Assembly (NCBI RefSeq): GCF_021440515.1
Contig: NZ_JAKCMV010000041.1
Span: 1-64,000, forward strand
Origin: Enterobacter asburiae
GTDB taxonomy: Bacteria > Pseudomonadota > Gammaproteobacteria > Enterobacterales > Enterobacteriaceae
Length of the DNA: 64,000 nucleotides
Reading direction: 5' to 3'
The notes under the pieces were generated by a model. It searched no databases. It was not told the DNA's origin and worked only from the letters and a program-made list of their open reading frames with translations. Positions within the stretch are counted from its first letter, which is position 1; each line of letters begins with the position of its first letter. Positions 48,416-57,154 of the stretch are shown piece by piece. The position numbers and the translations under genes were made by a program.

Positions 48416-48442
48416 GAAACTATTATGCAAATTCAGCGATGT

Positions 48443-49879
48443 TTATTTTAACGCCTGACAGGCCTTTACGGCCGGCAGATGCAGGCGATGACGCATTCTT
48501 ATCGTCGCGAGCGCCAGCACCACCATTATCCCCGCTTCCACCGCCAGGAAGAGGTTAATCGCCCTGGCGTAATCCCCGTGATGGTTTTGCAGGGCGTGGA
48601 GCAAAATCGCGCCGAAAATTGCAGGCCCCAGCCCCAGCGCGGCCTGTTGCAGCGTGCTTAAAATGGCGCTGGCCGCTCCCGCGTCGTCCGGCTGAATATC
48701 GCGCATCCCGATGCGGTAAAAGCTGTTCACAATCAGCGCCTGCCCGTAGCCTACCAGCCCGGTCGCCGGGGCCAGCGTGAGGGCGGTGTTCTCCATTCCC
48801 CAGACGCGGAAGGTGGCAATCAGCGCCAGCAGGCCGGTTATCTGGATAGCCAGCCCGATCAGCAGAATATTGCTGGTGCTGTAGCGGGCAATCAGGCGCG
48901 GGGCGAACCACGCCGAGACAAAATAGGTCACGCCGAGCGCGATAAAGCTGTTCCCGGATTGCCACGGCGCCATGCCCAGACCGGTCTGCATCGTCAGCGC
49001 CATGCAGAACATAAAACCGGACCAGACGCTGAAAAAGAGCATCGCGATCAGCACGCCAAAACGAATGCTGCCAAGCTGCAACAGGCGCGGTGGGATCAGC
49101 GGATGCGCGCCGTTGCGCTCTTTTTGTCGCGCATTCATCGCCATCAGCCAGGCCAGAGGAACTACCGCCACCAGCGCGGCCTTCAGCGGCCACGACCAGT
49201 GCCACTGCGGGCCGAGCGCCATCGGGAACAGCAGACAGCACAGGATCACCGCCAGCAGCGCGGTGCCCGTCCAGTCGATGCGCGACGGGGTATCGCGACG
49301 GGTTTCCGGCACGTAGCGGCGGCTCATCGCCAGCACCGCCAGACAAATCGGCACGTTAATAAAGAAGGCGTTACGCCAGCCCAGCCCGGCGATATCCGCC
49401 GACACCAGCCAGCCGCCGCCCATCTGGCCGACGATAAAGGCGATCCCGCCGATGCCGCCAAACAGGCTGATGGCTTTTGCGTGCGCGGTGCCTTTGAGCG
49501 TGACGTGCAGCGTCGCCAGGATTTGCGGCACGATCAGCGCCGCACCCGCGCCCTGAACAATGCGCGCCGCGAGAAGCTGCTCCACGCTGCCCGCCATGCC
49601 GCACAGCAGCGAGGCCAGACCGAAGATGGCGACGCCGGTCATAAACAGGCGACGACGCCCCAGGTTATCCCCGAGCTTGCTGCCGAGCGCCAGACAGACG
49701 GCGAAGGCCACGCCGTAGAGCGCGACAATCAGCTCCAGCTCGGTGGCAGTGGCGTGCAGCGAGTGGGTGATGGAGTCCAGCGCCACGTTGGTGATTGAGG
49801 TATCAATCAGCGGCAGCATCTGGCCGGTTAACAGCAATATCAGGCCTGCGCGACCCGGTGAAACAACAGACGTATTCAT
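48443..49879 (-). CDS. MFS drug-efflux type transporter (DHA2/EmrB-QacA family)
   Basis: The 478-residue protein has about 14 hydrophobic segments. Family motifs are TGQMLPLIDTSITNVALDSI in helix 1, GSKLGDNLGRRRLF (motif A) and the GPAIFGAILL region. It should be a proton-driven exporter of organic compounds. It is divergent from an XRE-type regulator across 107 bases with an inverted repeat, an arrangement typical of a locally controlled pump. It is absent at this position in E. coli. Confidence 0.88.
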   Translation of the reverse strand: MNTSVVSPGRAGLILLLTGQMLPLIDTSITNVALDSITHSLHATATELELIVALYGVAFAVCLALGSKLGDNLGRRRLFMTGVAIFGLASLLCGMAGSVEQLLAARIVQGAGAALIVPQILATLHVTLKGTAHAKAISLFGGIGGIAFIVGQMGGGWLVSADIAGLGWRNAFFINVPICLAVLAMSRRYVPETRRDTPSRIDWTGTALLAVILCCLLFPMALGPQWHWSWPLKAALVAVVPLAWLMAMNARQKERNGAHPLIPPRLLQLGSIRFGVLIAMLFFSVWSGFMFCMALTMQTGLGMAPWQSGNSFIALGVTYFVSAWFAPRLIARYSTSNILLIGLAIQITGLLALIATFRVWGMENTALTLAPATGLVGYGQALIVNSFYRIGMRDIQPDDAGAASAILSTLQQAALGLGPAIFGAILLHALQNHHGDYARAINLFLAVEAGIMVVLALATIRMRHRLHLPAVKACQALK

Positions 49880-49936
49880 GATGACTCCATTGCGTCATTC
49901 AACAGATGGTCGTAGCATCGACTATCTGATAAACGG

Positions 49937-49962
49937 GTACCAGTTCTTGCTTATACTGGTAC
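49937..49962. promoter_or_regulatory. Inverted repeat in the MFS / XRE divergent promoter
   Basis: GTACCAGT (49937-49944) and ACTGGTAC (49955-49962) are exact complements separated by 10 bases. A TATACT at 49952-49957 overlaps the second arm. It is the best candidate operator for the adjacent regulator. Confidence 0.7.
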
Positions 49963-49986
49963 TGGCACTACCACGCTGGGGGAAAT

Positions 49987-50856
49987 ATGGCGCTGATGTC
50001 TGAACCTGTCACCTCGCTTCAGGATGACACCCGCAAACAGCTCGGGGCGTTTTTACGCGCGCGTCGGGAGAGTCTCGACCCGCAGCGGCTGGGCCTGCCC
50101 CGCAGCGGCCGCCGCCGCACGCCGGGCCTTCGTCGCGAAGAGGTGGCGATGCTGGCCGACGTAGGCGTCACCTGGTACACCTGGCTTGAGCAGGGCAGGG
50201 AGGTCAAACCCTCGGGCGCGGTGATGGCCGCCATCGCGAAGGCGCTGCAATGTACCCCCACCGAATCCCGCCATCTGTTTGTACTGGCGGGCCTGCCGCC
50301 GGGCGAAGCGCCGCAGGCGGTCTGCTGCGAAGGGATCAGCGAAGGCACGCGCCGCCTGCTGGACACGCTGATGCCGAAACCGGCCAGCATTCAGAAACCC
50401 AACTTCGACATCGTGGCGTGGAACGACAGCTTCGGGCATCTGATGGGCGTCGATTTCAACGAAATCCCGCCCGAAGATCGCAACTGCATCTACCTCTATC
50501 TGACCCACCCCGCGTGGCGCAGCCGTCTGGGGCGACGCGACGACGTGCTGGCGATTTTTGTCTCTTATTTCCGCGCGGCGATGGCCGAGCACCGGGGCGA
50601 TCCTTTGTGGGAAGCTAAACTGGCGCGCTTCTTCGCGGTGTCGGAGGAATTTAAATCTCTCTGGCACCAGCGCAACGACGTGCGCGGCGTGGAAAACCAG
50701 CTCAAGCTGTTTTCCCACCCCGAGCTGGGGGATTTTAACCTGCAACAGATGTACTGGTACTCCGCGCCGCGTAACGGCTCGCGGCTGCTGGTCTATCTGC
50801 CGGTGGACGAGGCGGGGGAAAACGCGCTGACGTGGCTGGCGGGGCAGGCCGGATGA
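49987..50856 (+). CDS. XRE-family regulator with MmyB-like ligand-binding domain
   Basis: The 289-residue protein has an N-terminal helix-turn-helix with the hallmark LGLPRSGRRRTPGLRREEVA and a W-Y-T-W-LEQGR segment, followed by an MmyB-like PAS-type domain (FDIVAWNDSFGHLMG) that binds fatty-acid-like ligands in relatives. It lies divergent from the MFS pump and probably controls it. GGGGG is 4 bases before the ATG at 49987; the ATG at 49996 is an alternative. Its stop overlaps the next gene (ATGA), so the two proteins are made together. Confidence 0.87.
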   Translation: MALMSEPVTSLQDDTRKQLGAFLRARRESLDPQRLGLPRSGRRRTPGLRREEVAMLADVGVTWYTWLEQGREVKPSGAVMAAIAKALQCTPTESRHLFVLAGLPPGEAPQAVCCEGISEGTRRLLDTLMPKPASIQKPNFDIVAWNDSFGHLMGVDFNEIPPEDRNCIYLYLTHPAWRSRLGRRDDVLAIFVSYFRAAMAEHRGDPLWEAKLARFFAVSEEFKSLWHQRNDVRGVENQLKLFSHPELGDFNLQQMYWYSAPRNGSRLLVYLPVDEAGENALTWLAGQAG

Positions 50857-51887
50857 ACGTTACCCGCAAACAGGAACGCCTTCTGCGCCGCGCGCTCAGC
50901 GAGTGGGAGCGGGAGGGGGCGCTAACCGCCGACGAGCATCAGCGTCTGGCGGGCACTCTCAAACGCGTCACGATGGACTGGCAGCGGCTCAGCCGTTACG
51001 CCTTCTGGACGGCGCTGGCCTGCGTCACTATCGCTATCGGCAGCCTGTTCTCAGACAGCGAGCTGATGGCGCGCATTATCGAATTCTTCGCCTTCTCCCC
51101 ACCAGCCCGCATCGGGCTGCCTGCGGTGGTTGCGGCGCTGTTTTACCTGTGGGGCTTTAGCCGACAGCGGCGTGAGATCCGCTGGCATTACAGCACCGAG
51201 GCGCTCCTTTTTCTTGGCGTGCTATTTACCGCCATCGCCCTCTGGCAGCTTGGTGAACGGCTCGATAACGGCAGCGGGCATATCGCACCGCTGTTCCTGG
51301 CTGGCTGTGCGGTTTACGGGCTGGTGGGCTATTTCGGTCGCTCCGGGCTGGTCTGGCTGTTCTTTTTGCTCTCGCTCGGCAACTGGTTTGGCGCCGAGAC
51401 CGGCTATATGTCAGGGTGGGGCGCCTACTGGCTGGGGATGAACTATCCGGTGCGCTTTATCTTCTTCGGCGGCGCGCTCCTGGTGCTGTGCTGGCTGCTG
51501 CGAGCGGTGTTGCAGGCGCGTCATCTCTACGCCACCAGTAAAGCGATGGGGCTGACGTATCTGTTTGTCGCCCTGTGGATCATGTCGATTTTCGGCAATT
51601 ACGACATCGATAGCTGGTACGGCGTCACCCAGGCTTCGCTGCTGCCGTGGGCGCTGCTGTTCGCCGCGGCGGCGGTGCTGTGCATTTACATCAGCCTCAA
51701 AACCGACGACGGAATGCTGCGCGGTTTTGGCCTGACCTTCCTCGCCATCAACCTCTACACCCGCTATTTCGAATTTTTCTGGGACGGCATGAACAAGGTG
51801 GTGTTCTTCCTGATCCTGGCTGCGTCGCTGGCGGTGATAGGGCGCTACGCGGAGCGGATCTGGCACGCGCGTGCTTCGGTGAAATAA
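50853..51887 (+). CDS. DUF2157-like multispanning membrane protein
   Basis: The 344-residue protein has a soluble N-terminus with the DUF2157-type helix pair (RKQERLLRRALSEWEREG, LTADEHQRLAG) and about eight to ten hydrophobic segments. The start overlaps the regulator stop by 4 bases. The function is unknown in the family. Because it is coupled to the regulator, it might serve as a membrane sensor or partner, but nothing in the sequence proves this. Confidence 0.78.
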   Translation: MNVTRKQERLLRRALSEWEREGALTADEHQRLAGTLKRVTMDWQRLSRYAFWTALACVTIAIGSLFSDSELMARIIEFFAFSPPARIGLPAVVAALFYLWGFSRQRREIRWHYSTEALLFLGVLFTAIALWQLGERLDNGSGHIAPLFLAGCAVYGLVGYFGRSGLVWLFFLLSLGNWFGAETGYMSGWGAYWLGMNYPVRFIFFGGALLVLCWLLRAVLQARHLYATSKAMGLTYLFVALWIMSIFGNYDIDSWYGVTQASLLPWALLFAAAAVLCIYISLKTDDGMLRGFGLTFLAINLYTRYFEFFWDGMNKVVFFLILAASLAVIGRYAERIWHARASVK

Positions 51888-51961
51888 GTTTTTTGCGAGG
51901 GGCTACGAGAGAATGAACGGGAATTCGGCAGCGCCCTGATAAGGCGTGTAAGGTGAGTAAC

Positions 51962-51980
51962 AAAGGCGAGATTAGCCTTT
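51962..51980. promoter_or_regulatory. Palindrome upstream of the higBA-type genes
   Basis: AAAGGC and GCCTTT are separated by 7 bases, 44 bases before the GTG of the toxin gene. A TATGCT follows at 51997. It is a candidate operator for autorepression by the antitoxin. Confidence 0.5.
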
Positions 51981-52023
51981 AATGCAAGTTGCCTTATATG
52001 CTAACATCATCAGGGATGAAAAC

Positions 52024-52362
52024 GTGTTCAGACTCATCGTTCATGAGGCCGTCAGAGAAGAGATCCTCTCTCTGCCCTCAGGAGTACAGGCGAAGTTAAT
52101 TCGCCAGCTTGATAAATTACGCGCTAACCCAACCGCATTGCGGGAGCCGGACAGTAAACCACTGCCGGAGGGTTTGTTTGAAATCAGAACGGTCGGGATT
52201 ATCCATAGCCGTGGGATTTATGTGTATCAGCGTGAGAAGACCCTTTTTCTCTTGCGCGTATTTATCAAGAAGACGCAGAAAACACCCTCTGCTGAGATCC
52301 GTCTGGCACTGAAACGACAACAGGAGATGCTGGATGAGCAAGAAAATTATCGACTGGGATGA
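52024..52362 (+). CDS. HigB/RelE-type toxin (type II toxin-antitoxin)
   Basis: The 112-residue basic protein has the RelE/ParE-superfamily pattern: N-terminal helices (AVREEILSLPSGVQAKLIRQLDKL, cut within), then GLFEIRT, YVYQREKTLFLLRVFIKKTQKTP near the C-terminus, as in HigB/Gp49-like mRNA interferases. GTG at 52024, with AGGGA upstream, gives the usual size; an ATG at 51982 would add 14 residues and bury the palindrome. The reading frame overlaps the antitoxin by 29 bases, toxin first, as in higBA. Confidence 0.85.
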   Translation: MFRLIVHEAVREEILSLPSGVQAKLIRQLDKLRANPTALREPDSKPLPEGLFEIRTVGIIHSRGIYVYQREKTLFLLRVFIKKTQKTPSAEIRLALKRQQEMLDEQENYRLG

Positions 52363-52621
52363 GCTGAGAGCGGAGTTGCTCAGTCATTCTGACGTACAAG
52401 CCGCCTTTGATGCCGAAGAGCGTAAGGAGCGTCTGCGTGAAATGCTGGCGCAGTGGCGTAATCATGCAGGGCTGACGCGCGCTCAGGTTGCGGAGCGGAT
52501 GGGGGTCAGTGCGCCAACCGTATCCCGTATGGAAGCCAATATTACTCGCGCAAGCCTTGATACCTTAACGCGCTATGCGCTGGTGTGTGGAGTAAAGCAT
52601 CCGCAGATTACGCTTTATTAA
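52334..52621 (+). CDS. HigA-type antitoxin (XRE helix-turn-helix)
   Basis: The 95-residue protein has an N-terminal segment likely to wrap the toxin and a C-terminal HTH (LTRAQVAERMGVSAPTVSRM). It should neutralise the upstream toxin and repress the operon. Order (toxin then antitoxin) and overlap are those of higBA. GGAG precedes the ATG. Confidence 0.88.
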   Translation: MSKKIIDWDELRAELLSHSDVQAAFDAEERKERLREMLAQWRNHAGLTRAQVAERMGVSAPTVSRMEANITRASLDTLTRYALVCGVKHPQITLY

Positions 52622-52644
52622 GGGGCTGATAAGGAATTTAACTG

Positions 52645-53235
52645 ATGATTGATTCCGCAGACTTCAGCCAAAAATTAGGGCTTATCTCCCGAAACGTTGA
52701 GCACACCGAAGCCTTCCTGGCGCGCGGTGCGCTGGCGTTTAATCTGCCGGGATTTTTGCTGCCAGTGGGCTATCGACTGCTGAAATCCCGTCACAGCGAT
52801 GAGTATCGCATCATTACGACCGATGACGGCAAACCCTATACGGCGTATGCGGTGAAGCTGGCGTTTCATAAAGAGATCACTTTTCCCCACGGTGCGGCGA
52901 CGCAGGTTATGGTGTGGCGCACGCCACGCGCCGTGCATCAGCGGGTGATTAGCGGCTTTCCCCAGCTCTTTTTTCAGTGGCTGCTCGGCGAATATGACAT
53001 TGTTGTCTCTGGCAGCGAGCAAACCGGTGACGGGCAGCGGTTCTGGCTGCGGATGATCGACTGGGCGTTTACCATGAATTATCAGATAAGCGTGGCAGAC
53101 GGCACGGTGGGTGAGGAGTGGCAGTTAACGCCTGTCGGCTCATACGCTGAGCTTGAAGAGCGCTGGATAACCTTCGCGTGGGGTTACGATCGCGATGTGC
53201 ATCCGCATCGCAGGCTGGTGATCAGTAAAACATAG
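52645..53235 (+). CDS. Hypothetical third gene of the toxin-antitoxin unit
   Basis: The 196-residue soluble protein is not recognised. It has mixed hydrophobic and aromatic content, motifs such as NLPGFLLPVGYRLLKS and FFQWLLGEYD, and no signal peptide or clear membrane helix. It starts 23 bases after the antitoxin stop with AAGGA upstream, and a strong terminator begins at its stop, so it is in the same transcript. Some type II systems have a third component such as a SecB-like chaperone; this protein shows no SecB likeness that I can see. Confidence 0.6.
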   Translation: MIDSADFSQKLGLISRNVEHTEAFLARGALAFNLPGFLLPVGYRLLKSRHSDEYRIITTDDGKPYTAYAVKLAFHKEITFPHGAATQVMVWRTPRAVHQRVISGFPQLFFQWLLGEYDIVVSGSEQTGDGQRFWLRMIDWAFTMNYQISVADGTVGEEWQLTPVGSYAELEERWITFAWGYDRDVHPHRRLVISKT

Positions 53236-53264
53236 CGGGCCGCATTGAGCGGCCCGTTGGCTTT
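53236..53264. terminator. Terminator shared by the TA unit and nfsB
   Basis: CGGGCCGC/GCGGCCCG pair over 8 bp with a 5-base loop, followed by TTGGCTTTT. It separates the convergent stops at 53235 and 53264. Confidence 0.85.
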
Positions 53265-53917
53265 TAGCACTCGGTCACAATCGTGCTCAGCGGCAGGCGG
53301 GACTTCGGCAGCGTAGCGTTGAAATCTTCCACGCTGTGATGTCCGACCGGCACGACCACCAGGCTGGTGTAGCCTTTCTCTTTCAGGCCGAACTCTTCGT
53401 CGAGGATCGCCGCGTCGAAGCCTTCAATTGGCACCGCGTCCAGGCCCATAGCGGCCACGCCCAGCAGGAAATTACCGACGTTCAGGTACACCTGTTTTGC
53501 CATCCACTGGTCGTCATCTTTCAGATCGACACGGTGCATATCGGCGAAGAAGCGGCGGCCCTTGTTGTTGGCGGCTTTGGCTTCCGGGGTGTTGAAACGA
53601 CCGTCGGCGTCCTCCTGATCGACAACGCGGTCCAGCCACGCATCGTCCATCGCGGTTTTGGCGCAGAACACCACCACGTGAGACGCATCCATCATTTTGC
53701 GTTCGTTGAACACGTAAGTGCCCGCTGCGGATTTTGCCACGCGCGCTTTACCCTCTTCGGTGCTGGCAACGATGAAATGCCACGGCTGAGAGTTGGTGCT
53801 CGACGGGCTGTACTGCAACAGGGTTTTGATCTTCTCCGCTTCGTCTGCGGTCAGTTTTTTGCTTGCGTCGAACGCCTTGGTGGAGTGGCGTTTCAGAGCG
53901 ACAGAAATGATATCCAT
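53264..53917 (-). CDS. nfsB: Oxygen-insensitive NAD(P)H nitroreductase / dihydropteridine reductase NfsB
   Basis: The 217-residue FMN-dependent homodimer has the length of E. coli NfsB. The start [17 protein letters not shown] with the FMN-binding basic triad, the [10 protein letters not shown] segment and the VPIEGFDAA and LVVVPVGHH blocks are intact. The ending PLSTIVTEC matches my recall of the Enterobacter cloacae nitroreductase, which supports the genus. It reduces nitrofurans and quinones. AGGAG lies near the ATG. Confidence 0.97.
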   Translation of the reverse strand: MDIISVALKRHSTKAFDASKKLTADEAEKIKTLLQYSPSSTNSQPWHFIVASTEEGKARVAKSAAGTYVFNERKMMDASHVVVFCAKTAMDDAWLDRVVDQEDADGRFNTPEAKAANNKGRRFFADMHRVDLKDDDQWMAKQVYLNVGNFLLGVAAMGLDAVPIEGFDAAILDEEFGLKEKGYTSLVVVPVGHHSVEDFNATLPKSRLPLSTIVTEC

Positions 53918-54035
53918 ATTAACTCCTGGTGTGTAAATGCGCCCCTCACGGGCGCGAAAGAGAGCAGATTACAGTGGGACGCGGGAAAAGATAAGTGCGA
54001 TTCGAGCGCTTAAACTGTTCGCCTCAGACGAACAA

Positions 54036-54404
54036 TCAGTTGGGGCGGATCCACTTCCGATCTTTTTTCGGCAGCTTATCGACGATCAGGTTCCACGAGT
54101 CGATAACCAGGTCGGTCACCAGCTCGGGGGTAATATCGTCGGTGCCGTACAGCGAGATCCAGTGCTTTTTATTCAGGTGATAGCCTGGCTCAATGCCGCG
54201 GTAGATCTGCTGATTTAACAGGGATTTTTCCGGATCGGATTTCAGGCTGACGTGCGGCCGACCGTGGGCGACGGCGATAATCATAAAAATCTTGCCGCCG
54301 ACCTTAAACACGTCGAACTCCGGGCCAAACGGCCAGCAGTGCTCGGTAAACGGCTGCTCCAGCGCCACGCGTTTAGCGTGTTCCTGTAGGGCTTTACTCT
54401 CCAT
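54036..54404 (-). CDS. ybdF: MmcQ/YjbR-family protein YbdF
   Basis: The 122-residue protein has the DUF419 (MmcQ/YjbR) fold, a double-wing DNA-binding-like domain: [32 protein letters not shown] and KKHWISLYG. It equals E. coli YbdF in length and position next to nfsB. The role is unknown. Its start lies inside the end of ramR (11-base overlap), so it probably shares the ramR transcript. The frame is open to 54533, but the ATG at 54404 is the family start. Confidence 0.93.
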   Translation of the reverse strand: MESKALQEHAKRVALEQPFTEHCWPFGPEFDVFKVGGKIFMIIAVAHGRPHVSLKSDPEKSLLNQQIYRGIEPGYHLNKKHWISLYGTDDITPELVTDLVIDSWNLIVDKLPKKDRKWIRPN

Positions 54405-54984
54405 CGCTCTGTTCCTCGGCAAGCCCGCGCCACATGGCCTCAAAGCCCAGGGATTTAAAATCGGCGGCGCGGGACGGATCTCGGGTGGCAAATTCCATGG
54501 TGGTTTCAGCCAGCGATAAGAACATCGCATCACCGAAGGTTTTAAATTCGTCGGACATAAACACCGCGCGCACCGAACGGCGACATAGCTCGTGCAGCTC
54601 CGGGAACATATCTTTTACCGCCTGTTCGGTCTCGGCGTTGAGCTTTTCACTGACGCCAATCTGGCGGATCGCGGCGTGGGCGACCGGGTTGCGGATCCCC
54701 CAGTCGACATAACTATTCCAGATATTTCGCGTATGTTCTTTTGGTAGACTGATAGTACGGTCGAGATTGGCGAGCATGGTCTGACAAAGATCCTGCTTCA
54801 GGTGCAGGTAAAGGGCGTTGAGCAGATCGTCTTTAGTGGCAAAATAGCGAAACAGCGTGCCTTCAGCGACGCCCGCGTTACGGGCAATAAGCGCCGTGGA
54901 GGCGGCAATACCCGACTGCGCAAAGGCAGCGGTCGCTGCTTCCAGTAAGGCCAGTTTTTTATCTTCACTCTTCGGACGTGCCAC
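54394..54984 (-). CDS. ramR: TetR-family repressor RamR
   Basis: The 196-residue repressor has a TetR helix-turn-helix ([20 protein letters not shown], with [14 protein letters not shown]) and an all-helical ligand domain. RamR represses romA-ramA and is released by drugs and bile acids, so loss-of-function changes raise efflux. GTG at 54984 with GGGGGAAG upstream matches the family start (ARPKSEDKK). The frame is intact. It is divergent from romA across a perfect RamR box. Confidence 0.96.
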   Translation of the reverse strand: MARPKSEDKKLALLEAATAAFAQSGIAASTALIARNAGVAEGTLFRYFATKDDLLNALYLHLKQDLCQTMLANLDRTISLPKEHTRNIWNSYVDWGIRNPVAHAAIRQIGVSEKLNAETEQAVKDMFPELHELCRRSVRAVFMSDEFKTFGDAMFLSLAETTMEFATRDPSRAADFKSLGFEAMWRGLAEEQSDGE

Positions 54985-55075
54985 TAAATTCTTCCCCCTG
55001 TCAATCGCAAAAACAGTGATTGAAACATGCGCGTAGTCAGGCTGCAACGGCGCAGATCAAATATAAGAAAACGTC

Positions 55076-55121
55076 TTGACGACTTTATCGCCATACCTAT
55101 AATGAGTGCTTACTCACTCAT
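55076..55121 (+). promoter_or_regulatory. romA-ramA promoter with RamR box
   Basis: TTGACG (55076-55081) and TATAAT (55098-55103) are 16 bp apart. The RamR box ATGAGTG-CTTACT-CACTCAT (55102-55121) overlaps the end of the -10, so a bound repressor would block RNA polymerase. Arms are perfect. Confidence 0.95.
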
Positions 55122-55174
55122 AATCAAGTTAACCCGCGCAAACCAACGGAAGGGGCGCGTAGCCGGGTCGGGAT

Positions 55175-56278
55175 ATGAAAAAGCCTCTGTTCATCTGCGT
55201 GGTGTTTGTCATGATTATTGCTTCAGCTGCGAGTTTACCTTTTATTCTGAACGCCGGATTTGGCCAGCCGCCGCAGGGTGAGCAGCTCTCCGAGGTGGAA
55301 GCCTCCCCACACTATCGCGACGGGAAGTTCCACAATACGCTGCCGACGCCGGGCTTCACCGGTGAGCAAAATATGCTGGTGGCGTGGTGGCAGTTCCTGA
55401 CCCGTAAAACCGAAAACGCCCGTCCGGCGCAGCCGCTGCCGCTGGTAAACACCGATCTCGCCAGCCTGCCGCTGGATCAGGATACGCTGGTGTGGCTTGG
55501 CCACTCTTCGTGGTATATGCAGTTTGCCGGGAAACGCATCCTGATCGATCCGGTGCTCGGCAACTACGCCGCGCCGTTCTCGTTCCTCAATAAAGCCTTC
55601 GCGGGTGACTACCCGTGGCGCGCGGAGTCGATGCCCGATATCGACCTGCTGATTATTTCGCACGATCACTACGATCATCTGGATTACGCCACCATCAAGG
55701 CGCTGCTGCCGAAGGTGAAGCGCGTGGTCACGCCGTTGGGTGTGGGTTCACACCTGCGCTACTGGGGCATGAACCCGGAGATTATCGACGAGCGCGACTG
55801 GAACCAGTCGGTGCGCATCAGCGATGAGCTGACGGTGCACGTGCTCCCGGCGCGTCACTTCTCCGGGCGCGGCATCAAGCGCGACCAGACCCTGTGGGGC
55901 AGCTTTATGTTCGTCACGCCGGATCGGAAGGTCTATTACAGCGGGGATTCCGGTTACGGCCCGCACTTTAAGGCGATAGGTGAGCAGTTTGGCGAGGTAG
56001 ATCTCGCCATTATGGAAAACGGCCAGTACGACCAGGACTGGAAGTACATCCACATGCTGCCGGACGAAACGGCGCAGGCGTCGGAAGATCTGAACGCCAG
56101 AGCGGTGGTTCCCGGCCATAACGGGCGCTTCGTGCTGGCGAAACATACGTGGAACGACCCGCTGATCCAGCTCGCCAAAGCCAGCAAAGATAAAGGCTAT
56201 CGGCTGCTGACGCCGGAGCTGGGCGAGCCGGTCCGGGTGAGGGACACCACCCAACAATTTAGCCAGTGGTGGGAATAA
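55175..56278 (+). CDS. romA: MBL-fold metallohydrolase RomA
   Basis: The 367-residue protein has an N-terminal hydrophobic anchor or signal (residues 5-25) and a metallo-beta-lactamase fold of the NAPE-PLD/UlaG type. The metal motif SHDHYDH is at 162-168, and GHSSW, ARHFSGRG, SGDSGYG and PGHNGRF are further ligands. It is the first gene of romA-ramA. RomA has been reported to lower outer-membrane porin levels, but its reaction is unknown. Confidence 0.95.
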   Translation: MKKPLFICVVFVMIIASAASLPFILNAGFGQPPQGEQLSEVEASPHYRDGKFHNTLPTPGFTGEQNMLVAWWQFLTRKTENARPAQPLPLVNTDLASLPLDQDTLVWLGHSSWYMQFAGKRILIDPVLGNYAAPFSFLNKAFAGDYPWRAESMPDIDLLIISHDHYDHLDYATIKALLPKVKRVVTPLGVGSHLRYWGMNPEIIDERDWNQSVRISDELTVHVLPARHFSGRGIKRDQTLWGSFMFVTPDRKVYYSGDSGYGPHFKAIGEQFGEVDLAIMENGQYDQDWKYIHMLPDETAQASEDLNARAVVPGHNGRFVLAKHTWNDPLIQLAKASKDKGYRLLTPELGEPVRVRDTTQQFSQWWE

Positions 56279-56310
56279 TGTTTAATCGAGGAGAAGAGGG
56301 GGAGAGCACC

Positions 56311-56652
56311 ATGACTATTTCCGCTCAGGTCATCGACACCATTGTCGAGTGGATCGACGACAATTTACATCAGCCGTTGCGCATTGAAGAGATTGCCCGC
56401 CACGCGGGCTATTCCAAGTGGCATTTACAGCGGCTGTTTATGCAGTACAAAGGGGAGAGCCTCGGGCGCTACATCCGCGAGCGCAAGCTGCTGCTGGCGG
56501 CGCGCGATCTGCGCGAGTCCGACGAGCGCGTGTACGACATCTGCCTGCGCTACGGGTTTGATTCCCAGCAGACCTTCACGCGCATCTTCACCCGCACCTT
56601 CCATCAGCCGCCCGGCGCCTATCGCAAAGAGAACCACAGCCGGGCGCACTGA
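56311..56652 (+). CDS. ramA: AraC-family transcriptional activator RamA
   Basis: The 113-residue protein consists of two helix-turn-helix motifs (LRIEEIARHAGYSKWHLQRLF and the VYDICLRYGFDSQQTF region), like MarA and SoxS. RamA activates acrAB-tolC, micF and other rob/mar/sox regulon promoters, producing multidrug resistance when derepressed. GGGAGAG precedes the ATG at 56311, 32 bases after romA, so the two share a message. RamA is absent from E. coli but normal in Enterobacter, Klebsiella and Salmonella. Confidence 0.97.
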   Translation: MTISAQVIDTIVEWIDDNLHQPLRIEEIARHAGYSKWHLQRLFMQYKGESLGRYIRERKLLLAARDLRESDERVYDICLRYGFDSQQTFTRIFTRTFHQPPGAYRKENHSRAH

Positions 56653-56666
56653 GGTGCGTTACGCAG

Positions 56667-56702
56667 GCCGGGCAAGGCGATATCGCCGCCCGGCTTTTTT
56701 TG
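56667..56702. terminator. REP-like terminator after ramA
   Basis: GCCGGGC (56667-56673) and GCCCGGC (56688-56694) pair around AAGGCGATATCGCC, followed by a run of T to 56701. It lies between the convergent ramA and ybdJ. Confidence 0.8.
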
Positions 56703-56725
56703 CCCTGGCGACAGGAGATGGCCGC

Positions 56726-56974
56726 TTACGATCCCACTGAAATCCAGCGACGCCAGACGAAGCGCAGTATGAAGAACTCGATCGCGCCAAGCAGCAGAAA
56801 CCACAGGCAGAAGAGAATAGTGTAGAGCTGGTTAAGATCGACCAGATGGAACGTGGTCATCATTTTTTTCGCCAGCACCAGCCCTAACGAGGGGGCGGGC
56901 AGCAGCAGACAGGAGAGCAGGGCCATCAGCAGGATGCCCCCGGCCGTCAGCAGCGATTCTAACGGGTGTTTCAT
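56726..56974 (-). CDS. ybdJ: Small inner-membrane protein YbdJ
   Basis: The 82-residue protein has two hydrophobic helices (about 8-33 and 46-72) and equals E. coli YbdJ in length. It belongs to a DUF1158 family of unknown function. In E. coli it is adjacent to ybdF; here ramR-romA-ramA lies between. About 180 bases upstream contain no recognisable signal. Confidence 0.93.
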   Translation of the reverse strand: MKHPLESLLTAGGILLMALLSCLLLPAPSLGLVLAKKMMTTFHLVDLNQLYTILFCLWFLLLGAIEFFILRFVWRRWISVGS

Positions 56975-57154
56975 ATTAATGTTAATCGTCAGTTAAAAAA
57001 GCGATTGTCGGACATTACCTTTCGTAAAGCAATATAAACCCGGCTGCGGTTTTTTCACCAAATGAATGCGTCATTCTGCACGCTAAGGGCAAAATAAAAA
57101 TAAATAACCCGATCCGCTTAAATTAATTTCGGCTTATGTAAATAAACGTCTGTC

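Noticed and set aside
51982..52023. Upstream ATG start for the toxin gene
   Set aside because: It lacks a clear ribosome site, would place the palindrome at the start codon and makes the protein longer than usual; GTG at 52024 is preferred.
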